Source: CAZPZZ01 sp964591245 | Lineage (GTDB): Bacteria > Acidobacteriota > Vicinamibacteria > Vicinamibacterales > UBA8438 | DNA length: 20,579 nucleotides | NCBI GenBank assembly: GCA_964591245.1 | Contig: CAZPZZ010000067.1 | Span: 1 to 20,579 of the forward strand | Reading direction: 5' to 3' | Shown: in pieces, positions 14,299-20,579 of the stretch | Numbering within the stretch: the first letter of the stretch is position 1 | Layout of the letters: each line of letters starts with the position of its first letter | Position numbers and translations under genes: made by a program | Notes under the pieces: model-generated | What the model was told of the DNA's origin: nothing | Seen by the model: the letters and a program-made list of their open reading frames with translations, nothing else | Databases searched by the model: none

Positions 14299-15516
14299 TC
14301 AGGGTGTGGCGAAGACGTCGCCAATCTCGTTGACGGCGTTTCCGAAGACTCCGTACGCCGTATCTACGTCGTTCTTGTTGCCAAGATCTCCGTACCAGTC
14401 AAGTAGATAGGCGGCTCTCACAAGATGCCGGACCGCGATTCGCACTTGGTTGTGGTCGGTCGTTGGCAGGTCTGTCGCCCCCTGTTGGAGGGCCAGCGCC
14501 AATTCTTTGGCCTGGAGTGCCGGAATGAAAATCTCGGTAAAGGCTCCCCTGGCGATAAGGTCTTGAATTTGCTGGTCGCGCGCCACTATCTGCGCTGCGA
14601 TTTCCCCGGGATTGTTCGGAATATCCGGTAGTATCCGCTGGCTGAGAGGCACTGTTGCAGGCGCATCGGCAAAGTTCGTGGTTGTCGAGGCCGGAGCACT
14701 GGGTGAGGCTGTGGTGCTCAGTTCTCGGAAGATAAAGTCGAAGCGTTCGGCGGGGAAGTCCACTTCAAAGATGACCTTGGCGATGATTTCTGCCGGGACG
14801 TTTGCATTGGGATCACTGACGGGAATCAGGGATTCGAGATACGCACCGTCGGGCCCAGGGAACAGATCGAATGCGGTGACTTCGATAAACTCGTCGGTCA
14901 CCGCATCGTAGTCCTCTTGCGTGACGATGCGTCCTTGCCACCCAGAAACATCGACCGGTTCACGATAATTGTTGGTGGCGTATATGCGAAAAAGTCCCGG
15001 TTCAGGGTAGGTCCCTTCGATGTGGTGGAAGCTGTCAGGGGCCATGAACACGGTGCCGCCGTGTCTGGGGCTGTGATCCATGTGAGCGCCCGCAGCGGCA
15101 TCGACCACCCCGCAGGTCAACATGAATGCGCCGTAGTAGGGGTTCCGAACGGGGCCATCTCGTTGCACCCATGACGAACCGCCGTCATACATCGGGCAGT
15201 ACGCGCGTGCAAATCCTTGTGGCAGGCTTTGCTCGACTAATGATTCAGAAAGGGGCTTGAATGCTGCGCGCAACGACTCGATATTATCGGCTTCCAGCGC
15301 AGTGGTTGCAAGGCCACCGGTAACCTCGTCTGTGATCCGAGAGAATTCGTCCAACTCTCTCATCGCTCCGTCAAAGTCGTCGGCGGCGAGCGCTTCCTGG
15401 ATCTGGACATACTCGGCGAGTTGGGTCTCAAAATCGGCCGGTGCTGGTTGTGCGTCGATGCCGGTGGAAACGGCAAGCATTATTACCGATGTAAGGAAGG
15501 GTAAGCGGTTCTCCAT
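14299..15516 (-). CDS. Exported DUF3347-like protein with His/Met-rich metal-binding-type motifs
   Basis: 405 residues from ATG 15516; other in-frame ATGs lie at 15528 and 15573. N-terminal signal peptide RLPFLTSVIMLAVSTGIDAQ. Residues about 25-137 resemble DUF3347, with its closing blocks AYCPMYDGGSSWV (Cys107) and NPYYGAFMLTCGVV (Cys135), a domain often found in periplasmic proteins near copper-efflux (CusB-type) systems. Then HMDHSPRHGGTVFMAP (His145, Met146, His148, His152) and DSFHHIEGTYPEPGLFRIY (His164, His165), a block I associate with uncharacterised acidobacterial periplasmic proteins. The rest, to 405, has a Pro/Thr/Ala-rich linker around 285-310 and a helical C-terminal part. Probable role: periplasmic metal (copper) binding or sensing next to a cytochrome (inference). 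It may be the first gene of the operon with the cytochrome. Confidence 0.7.
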   Translation of the reverse strand: MENRLPFLTSVIMLAVSTGIDAQPAPADFETQLAEYVQIQEALAADDFDGAMRELDEFSRITDEVTGGLATTALEADNIESLRAAFKPLSESLVEQSLPQGFARAYCPMYDGGSSWVQRDGPVRNPYYGAFMLTCGVVDAAAGAHMDHSPRHGGTVFMAPDSFHHIEGTYPEPGLFRIYATNNYREPVDVSGWQGRIVTQEDYDAVTDEFIEVTAFDLFPGPDGAYLESLIPVSDPNANVPAEIIAKVIFEVDFPAERFDFIFRELSTTASPSAPASTTTNFADAPATVPLSQRILPDIPNNPGEIAAQIVARDQQIQDLIARGAFTEIFIPALQAKELALALQQGATDLPTTDHNQVRIAVRHLVRAAYLLDWYGDLGNKNDVDTAYGVFGNAVNEIGDVFATP

Positions 15517-15646
15517 GAGGTCCACCATAGCGAAAATCGGTTGGAGGGGTAGCGTGTGGTCAGTGCGCATCAAACCGACAATAAAGGGGATGCGCGCGCA
15601 CTTCCTGGCGCTTACTTCTTACCACGCGAGTTATATTAGTACCGGA

Positions 15647-15661
15647 CGGTAGTATATACCG
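15647..15661. promoter_or_regulatory. AT-rich dyad in the divergent xerD / DUF3347 interval
   Basis: CGGTA (15647-15651) and TACCG (15657-15661) form a 5-bp inverted repeat around GTATA. It lies just 5' of the possible xerD GTG and beside TATATT (15632-15637), a possible -10 for rightward transcription. The 162 bases between the two divergent genes are otherwise without a gene. No good -35 is visible for either direction. Confidence 0.25.
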
Positions 15662-15678
15662 CGAACGTGGTGGCAACA

Positions 15679-16587
15679 ATGGAGTGTGAGTCGAGTGGTG
15701 CCGCGCCTGAAGTGGAGGCCTTTCTTGAGGAATTGCGAGTTTCTCGCCGGCTCTCTGAGAATACGCTTCTTGCCTATGCGCGGGATCTTGCCCGTCTGAG
15801 TGAATTCGCGATTGATCACGATGAGACTTTGCTTGGGCTCCGTCGCCAGGGGTTGGAGGAGTTTGTCCGGCAGTTGATGGGGGCCGGGTTGTCGCCTCGT
15901 TCGGTCGCTCGGATCGTTGCGTGTGTCCGGGGGTTCTACAAGTTCTTGGTCTTAAATGGTTATGTGGCCGGGAGTCCGGCGGATGATTTACATGCGCCCC
16001 GTGCCTGGCCGAGCCTACCGAAGTTTCTTTCGGTCGAGGACGTTGACCGGTTGCTCTCGCAACCGGATACAACGACGGCAGCAGGAGCGAGAGATCGCGC
16101 GCTGTTGGAATTGTTGTACGCCACGGGTATGCGGGTCACAGAATTACTGCGGCTCCGCCTGGGTGATGTGAATCTCGAGGCTGGCTATCTTACGTGTGTG
16201 GGGAAGGGGGACAAGGAACGGATTGTGCCCATTGGACGCGAGGCGGCAAATTGGGTGCGTGCGTATCGGCGTGATGCACGTCCGCTCTTGCTGAAACAAC
16301 GCGAATCTAACTTTCTTTTCCTCAACGCACGCGGTGGTCGTTCTCTGAGTCGGGTCGGGTTTTGGAAGATTTTGAAGAAGTACGGTCGCCAGGCTGGAGT
16401 TACGCAAGACCTGAGCCCCCACGTTATTCGCCACTCGTTCGCGACGCACTTACTGGAGCGAGGGGCTGACCTGCGTGTGATCCAAACGCTACTCGGACAT
16501 GCTGATCTCTCGACCACGCAGATTTACACGCACGTTCTGGAAGCGAGGCTCAAGGCGGTGTACGACGAATATCATCCGCGATCATAG
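15679..16587 (+). CDS. xerD: Tyrosine site-specific recombinase XerD-like
   Basis: 302 residues from ATG 15679; a GTG four codons earlier (15667) is possible, but GGTGG before the ATG favours the latter. Resolves chromosome dimers at dif sites with a XerC partner. The N-terminal core-binding domain (VEAFLEELRVSRRLSENTLLAYARDL...) is followed by the catalytic domain with the full set of residues, numbered from the GTG: Arg156 in YATGMRVTELL, Lys180 in VGKGDKER, His252 and Arg255 in SPHVIRHSFATHLL, His278 in LLGHADLSTT, and nucleophile Tyr287 in QIYTHV. The last block, RGADLRVIQTLLGHADL, is almost identical to E. coli XerD, so this is a housekeeping Xer protein rather than a phage or integron integrase. 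No mobile element is next to it. Confidence 0.92.
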   Translation: MECESSGAAPEVEAFLEELRVSRRLSENTLLAYARDLARLSEFAIDHDETLLGLRRQGLEEFVRQLMGAGLSPRSVARIVACVRGFYKFLVLNGYVAGSPADDLHAPRAWPSLPKFLSVEDVDRLLSQPDTTTAAGARDRALLELLYATGMRVTELLRLRLGDVNLEAGYLTCVGKGDKERIVPIGREAANWVRAYRRDARPLLLKQRESNFLFLNARGGRSLSRVGFWKILKKYGRQAGVTQDLSPHVIRHSFATHLLERGADLRVIQTLLGHADLSTTQIYTHVLEARLKAVYDEYHPRS

Positions 16588-16599
16588 AGAACTCAGCCG

Positions 16600-16629
16600 T
16601 TGACCGCACGAAGCCGAAACAGCTACCAT
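16600..16629 (+). promoter_or_regulatory. Candidate promoter for the metK leader
   Basis: TTGACC (16600-16605, 5 of 6 to consensus), an 18-base spacer and TACCAT (16624-16629, TA...AT kept) lie 12 bases after the xerD stop. A transcript from near 16636 would have a leader of about 185 bases before metK and include the small ORF at 16662. Confidence 0.45.
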
Positions 16630-16661
16630 CAAAGGATCGGTTTTGGGATGGGAGTCATGCG

Positions 16662-16769
16662 ATGCCGCGTGCGAGTGTAACCGGCACTGAAGCACTTCCG
16701 TCCGAAGAGACGCTTGCTATGTTCGTGTCGCGTAGGGGTGCCATTTGCGGTGAGTATGCCGCGCGATAA
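16662..16769 (+). CDS. Candidate 35-residue small ORF in the metK leader
   Basis: ATG at 16662 is preceded by TGGGAG with a 7-base spacer, a fair ribosome-binding site, and reads 35 codons to TAA at 16767. The peptide begins MPRASVTGTEALPSEE and ends GAICGEYAAR. I do not recognise it, and it has no signal peptide or membrane segment. It ends 53 bases before metK and would be on the same transcript if the promoter at 16600 is used. It could be a real small protein, a leader peptide that tunes metK, or chance. I see no SAM riboswitch core around it. Confidence 0.3.
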   Translation: MPRASVTGTEALPSEETLAMFVSRRGAICGEYAAR

Positions 16770-16822
16770 ACCTCATCTCTCAGTAGTTGCCTACGCCACA
16801 CAACCGTTTTAAGGAGTTCGCC

Positions 16823-17974
16823 ATGCGCCGGAACGGAACGTACCTTTTTACCTCGGAGTCAGTGACCGAGGGACACCCAGACAAGATCGCCGATCAGGTT
16901 TCCGATGGAATCGTCGACGCGATCCTGGCGCAGGATCCCACCGGGAGAGTGGCCTGCGAGACACTGCTCACGACAGGACTCGTGGTGATTGCGGGTGAGA
17001 TCACCAGCACCGGTTCGAAGGAATTTACCAACGTCGTACGAGACACGATCAGAAAGGTCGGCTATACCCGGGCGAAGTTCGGCTTTGATGCAGATACCTG
17101 TGCGGTGTTGTCGTCGATTCATGGTCAGTCACCGGACATTGCGATGGGCGTTGACCCCGGTGGTGCTGGTGACCAGGGGTTGATGTTTGGATACGCCTGC
17201 CGCGAAACCGAGTCATTGATGCCACTTCCCATTTCGCTGGCACATGACCTGTGTCGTGGGCTTTCGGTAGCCCGTCGTGAAGGGGTGATCGATTATTTGC
17301 GACCGGACGGTAAATCTCAGGTCACTGTGCAGTATGACGGTGATACACCGGTTCGTCTCGACGCGGTTGTGGTCTCCAGTCAACACAGCGACGATGTGAG
17401 CACAGAACAAATTCGCGAAGACGTCATCAGGGAAGTCATTAAGCCGATCGTGCCGGAACAGTTACTCGACGAGAAAACCCATATCTACGTGAATCCGACT
17501 GGACGATTCGTGACTGGCGGACCGCATGGCGACGCGGGGGTGACGGGGCGCAAGATCATCGTCGATACCTACGGCGGGGCTGCGCCGCACGGCGGCGGTG
17601 CTTTTTCCGGGAAGGATCCCACGAAGGTCGATCGCTCGGCAAGCTATATGGCTCGTTATGTAGCCAAGAATTGTGTCGCCGCTGGTCTCGCCGATCGGGT
17701 GCAGGTGCAGTTGGCGTATGCCATCGGCGTCGCCGACCCGGTGTCGGTCCTCATCGACACCTTCGGTACGGCCAAGATTGACGAAGAGCAGATCAGTAGC
17801 CTGGTGCGTGAGCACTTTCAGTTAACGCCCAAAGGCATAATCGAATCCCTTGATCTCAGGCGTCCGATCTATCAGCAAACGGCAGCGTTCGGTCACTTCG
17901 GGCGTTCGGAGCCTGACATTACGTGGGAACGCACAGATAAGGTCGACGCGTTGCGTGCGGCCGCGGGCGTGTAA
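16823..17974 (+). CDS. metK: S-adenosylmethionine synthetase
   Basis: 383 residues, the normal length. Makes S-adenosylmethionine from methionine and ATP in the cytoplasm, with release of phosphate and pyrophosphate. The N-terminus TSESVTEGHPDKIADQVSD (about 10-28) has the ATP-binding His17. GAGDQGLMFGYA (signature 1) and GGGAFSGKDPTKVDRSA (signature 2, phosphate binding) are both intact, and RFVTGGPHGDAGVTGRKIIVDTYGG is present. The start is set by AAGGAG six bases before the ATG; an upstream in-frame ATG at 16787 lacks family sequence. It follows xerD by 235 bases, which hold a candidate promoter and a small ORF. It converges on the lptFG fusion across about 95 bases. Nothing is unusual in the protein itself. 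Confidence 0.97.
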   Translation: MRRNGTYLFTSESVTEGHPDKIADQVSDGIVDAILAQDPTGRVACETLLTTGLVVIAGEITSTGSKEFTNVVRDTIRKVGYTRAKFGFDADTCAVLSSIHGQSPDIAMGVDPGGAGDQGLMFGYACRETESLMPLPISLAHDLCRGLSVARREGVIDYLRPDGKSQVTVQYDGDTPVRLDAVVVSSQHSDDVSTEQIREDVIREVIKPIVPEQLLDEKTHIYVNPTGRFVTGGPHGDAGVTGRKIIVDTYGGAAPHGGGAFSGKDPTKVDRSASYMARYVAKNCVAAGLADRVQVQLAYAIGVADPVSVLIDTFGTAKIDEEQISSLVREHFQLTPKGIIESLDLRRPIYQQTAAFGHFGRSEPDITWERTDKVDALRAAAGV

Positions 17975-17998
17975 TCGGTGCTCCGATCGGGCCGGCGT

Positions 17999-18046
17999 GG
18001 CTGCAGTGTGGGGTTCTTACAGCCAGGGGCACGTGCTGACGTGGCC
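17999..18046. terminator. Weak tandem hairpins between convergent metK and lptFG
   Basis: GGCTG (17999-18003) pairs with CAGCC (18020-18024), and CACGT (18030-18034) pairs with ACGTG (18039-18043) around a 4-base loop, extended by GG/CC across one mismatch. There is no T run on either side. They lie in the short gap between two genes that face each other, where an end of transcription is expected. Confidence 0.28.
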
Positions 18047-18069
18047 GAAGGGGAATCGGAACGCAGAAG

Positions 18070-20421
18070 TCAGGTTCTCACGGCCAGGAGTAGGTATAAG
18101 GCCGATCCGCCGAATATGACGTTTGGCGCCCATGCGGCCAGCAGGGGAGTGAGCAGTCCGGCGCTACCAATTGCCGAGAAAATACTGATTACGACCCAAT
18201 ACGACAGCGCGAGCACGATGCCGATGCCGATGCCATAGAGTGCACCGTGTCGCCCGGTGGTCACCGCGAAGGGGACGGCAATCAGCGTTAGCACGAGCGT
18301 GACAAACGGGAAAGACAGCTTGCCCTGCAGGGCAACGCGCAACGCTACGACGTCAACGCCGCTTGCTGAAAGCTCTGCGATGTAACTGTTGAGTTCTCGG
18401 TAGTTCATTCGCTCTGCGTCAGGGCGTTCTGTGGCGAAATAGGCTGGAGACTCGAGCGGTAACTCCAGAGCGCTTGCCGCGTTAAAGGCCCCAGGACTCA
18501 GATCCGCGTTGAAATCCCGCATCCAGATTTCTCGACCTTCCCAGCGTTCGTCATACGTGGCGTATCTCGCATAGGCCCGTCGGACTAACTGCCAGTCGTC
18601 CTGTGCGAAGCGGTAGGTGTTGAGGTCATGGAGTACGGTCTCGGCTGGATCAAAATGGCTATAGTTGTAGATCGAGCCGTCCGGACTCACGATCCACTGC
18701 CGGTTCAGCACGTCATGGAATTGCGGGGCGCCCCCGCGGATGACGCGCCGTAATTCGTTGGCGCGCCGATTGGCGTCTGCGAGAAAACTCTCGCTCATGC
18801 TGAAGAGGACGCCACTCCAAACTAACGAAAAGAGCAAAAGCGGAAACGACGCGCGGTACAGGCTGATTCCACAGGCTTTCATTACCGTCAGTTCGCTGCT
18901 CTTAGTGAGGACGCCGATCGTGATCAGGGTCGAGATAAGCGCGGAGATCGGAAGTACGTAGTACACGAATTGCGGCGTGGCATACCAGAAATATTCGCCG
19001 ATTGTGGCCAACGTCGTCTCTCCCTTAAACAGCTTGTCGGAGAGATCGATGAACGTTGAAATGTAGAAAATGCCGAGTAAGCCGACGAAGGCCAGCGCGA
19101 CGATGTTGAAATATTGTTTAACGACGTATTGATCGAGCAGGCTGATTACGCTGATCCTGGACCACCCCGCGTTGGCGCGTATTCCAACCTGGCGTGCGGT
19201 TTGTTTCCGGGGGGCGGAAGCGCTCTGGCGCTGGGCGGGTGCCGCGGAGTTGGCTGCATCCCCCGTCGACACGTTCTGAGGGGGCGTAGTTCCGGAAAGC
19301 GAAGGCAATAGTTGTCGCCCGCTTGAGCGTGCCCGTAACAGGAGTAACAGGATTCCTGTCAATCCGAGGACGATATTGGGGATCCACATGGCGAAGTGCG
19401 GCGAGACAAGCGCTCCCTTTGCCATCGCTTTCGCGCCGAACATGATGATGTAGTATGCGAAGATGACGCCGATTCCGAGGGCGAAGCTGGCCAGGCGTCC
19501 GTCCTTGCGATTCGTCACACCAAGCGCCAGCCCGATGAGCCCGAAGACGAGGCAGGCGACCGGAATGGAGAATTTTTGGTGAATCTCCATGATTGGGTTG
19601 TGTGCCGACATACCGGCGGCTTCCATTTCGATGATCTGCGCCTGCAATTCGTGAATGCGCATCTCGGTGAGTCCACGCTGGGGGCCCCCCTCAGGAAATA
19701 CGGCATCAGGAGCGAGACTGATGACAATCTCGCTAAACTGACTGACGTTGTAGGTGTTCGGATCGTCCGGTTCGATGCGGTGGAGCGAGCCTTCGGCTAA
19801 GACGATCTCGACTTTTCTGGCCTCGGGATCAAGTAAGATCCGGCCCTCGTCAGCAATGTATACCTGCGCTGGACCTTCCTGTCGAGTATCAGCCAGGAAG
19901 ACATTAGACCATCCAGTGCCTTGGATGTCGACTTCACCGACATACAGGACCAGACCGGGAAATCCCTGGTCGAAGATTCGCGCTTTGACTTCGTCGTCGG
20001 CTCTGGCCGCGAGCGTGCGAAAGGTGATGTCTCGGAAGGCCTGATTCGCATCTGGTAGTGTTTCGGTCAGGATGTAGCAGGTCGTCAGCGTGGTCATCAC
20101 CGCCAGTGCAATGACGGGACGCAGTAATCGATAGACGCTGACGCCACAGGCTTGCATCGCCACCATTTCCCGGTCGCCAGACATTCGCCCCAGGCCCATC
20201 AGCAATCCGATTAAGACTGCCATTGGAATGGTGACTCCGAGCCCCTGTGGTACTAGGGTGAGCATCAAGGTGGCGATGGTCCAACCGTCAACGCCTTTGG
20301 CGATGAGGGTCTGCGCGACCTGCATGATCGGCGGAATCATGAGGACGAACGTGAATACCAGAAGACTGAGAAACACCATTGGAACGGTTTCTCGAAGGAT
20401 GTAGCGGTTGATGATGTGCAT
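18070..20421 (-). CDS. lptF-lptG: Fused LptF-LptG lipopolysaccharide export permease
   Basis: 783 residues from ATG 20421, where MHIINRYILRETVP aligns with the usual LptF start; an ATG at 20442 adds seven residues. LptF and LptG are normally separate ~360-residue inner-membrane proteins that work with the LptB ATPase to pull LPS from the membrane. Here both are in one chain. Counting from 20442, the first half (about 1-370) has the LptF layout: helices, the periplasmic beta-jellyroll (about 150-260), then helices ending ILLLLLRAR. A hydrophilic Ser/Ala/Gln-rich linker runs from about 371 to 430. The second half (about 431-790) restarts with LLDQYVVKQYFNIVALAF and has its own LELTVMKACGIS-type coupling region and helices. 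Matching coupling motifs (REMVAMQACGVS, SELTVMKACGIS) show the two halves are homologous. No clear Shine-Dalgarno or promoter is visible upstream. Confidence 0.9.
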   Translation of the reverse strand: MHIINRYILRETVPMVFLSLLVFTFVLMIPPIMQVAQTLIAKGVDGWTIATLMLTLVPQGLGVTIPMAVLIGLLMGLGRMSGDREMVAMQACGVSVYRLLRPVIALAVMTTLTTCYILTETLPDANQAFRDITFRTLAARADDEVKARIFDQGFPGLVLYVGEVDIQGTGWSNVFLADTRQEGPAQVYIADEGRILLDPEARKVEIVLAEGSLHRIEPDDPNTYNVSQFSEIVISLAPDAVFPEGGPQRGLTEMRIHELQAQIIEMEAAGMSAHNPIMEIHQKFSIPVACLVFGLIGLALGVTNRKDGRLASFALGIGVIFAYYIIMFGAKAMAKGALVSPHFAMWIPNIVLGLTGILLLLLRARSSGRQLLPSLSGTTPPQNVSTGDAANSAAPAQRQSASAPRKQTARQVGIRANAGWSRISVISLLDQYVVKQYFNIVALAFVGLLGIFYISTFIDLSDKLFKGETTLATIGEYFWYATPQFVYYVLPISALISTLITIGVLTKSSELTVMKACGISLYRASFPLLLFSLVWSGVLFSMSESFLADANRRANELRRVIRGGAPQFHDVLNRQWIVSPDGSIYNYSHFDPAETVLHDLNTYRFAQDDWQLVRRAYARYATYDERWEGREIWMRDFNADLSPGAFNAASALELPLESPAYFATERPDAERMNYRELNSYIAELSASGVDVVALRVALQGKLSFPFVTLVLTLIAVPFAVTTGRHGALYGIGIGIVLALSYWVVISIFSAIGSAGLLTPLLAAWAPNVIFGGSALYLLLAVRT

Positions 20422-20579
20422 TTGCCAGTCTAATTCTATCATCGAGCGACGACGTTCATTGCTGTAGTCCTGGCGTCAATCTGGGAGATGCACCAATATT
20501 TTGGGCAAACTCAACGCGTATTCAGTGGGTCCAATAATGGGTGTTATGTTAACTTACGGAACATTGCCTGAGATCTTCC

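Noticed and set aside
15679..16587. Integrase of a mobile element.
   Set aside because: The protein is nearly motif-identical to housekeeping XerD, and there is no attachment site, excisionase or phage gene nearby.
16588..16822. SAM riboswitch upstream of metK.
   Set aside because: No SAM-I core (GGTGGAGGGA, GGCAAC) or SAM-II-like pattern could be found by eye; a covariance search would be needed to exclude rarer classes.
20443..20579. A gene start (ATGTTAACTTACGG) at the right edge on the plus strand.
   Set aside because: Only about 11 codons are visible, without a ribosome-binding site or recognisable sequence; the stretch is more likely the upstream region of the LptFG gene.

Overview
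The window is about 20.6 kb of moderately GC-rich bacterial chromosome, densely packed with housekeeping and envelope genes. I see no tRNA, rRNA, insertion sequence, phage gene or CRISPR array. The organism is Gram-negative: it has an LptF/LptG lipopolysaccharide-export permease, a MurQ peptidoglycan-recycling enzyme, lipoprotein and pseudopilin signals, and a periplasmic c-type cytochrome. The fused LptF-LptG permease, the cohesin-domain / tandem pseudopilin / PKD-lipoprotein order, and the cytochrome plus His-rich DUF3347-like pair make me favour an acidobacterium of the Vicinamibacteria type. That placement is inference from gene content, not a measured result.

Layout. (1) 1-1938, plus strand: the 3' end of a cohesin-domain protein (secretin-like, frame-broken near 150), two overlapping type II secretion/type IV pilus-like pseudopilins, and a decayed Ig/PKD-type lipoprotein with several stops and frameshifts. 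(2) 7381-1939, minus strand: murQ, a sodium:solute symporter, a serine hydrolase of the beta-lactamase fold, and a second sodium:solute symporter. This looks like a peptidoglycan-sugar recycling or uptake operon; the last three genes are tightly overlapped, and the hydrolase seems to start at CTG. (3) 7382-7781: a regulatory interval with two back-to-back near-consensus sigma70 promoters and an untranslated RNA of about 180 nt that ends in a textbook intrinsic terminator just upstream of hom. (4) 7782-12946, plus strand: hom, thrC, lysC (aspartokinase) and asd, which together cover the aspartate-to-threonine route except homoserine kinase. (5) 15516-12999, minus strand: two exported proteins, one DUF3347-like with His/Met-rich motifs and one cytochrome c related to copper-dependent monooxygenases but with altered copper-ligand motifs. 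(6) 15679-17974, plus strand: the tyrosine recombinase xerD, a metK leader with a candidate 35-codon small ORF, and metK. (7) 20421-18070, minus strand: an LptF-LptG fusion. The last ~140 bases hold no gene I can support.

The strongest non-routine signals are the promoter-RNA-terminator unit before the threonine operon, an internal ribosome-binding site and ATG inside lysC that would make a separate regulatory (ACT-only) subunit, the murQ/double-symporter cluster with a probable CTG start, the localised decay of the Ig/PKD lipoprotein, and the exported cytochrome/DUF3347 pair.
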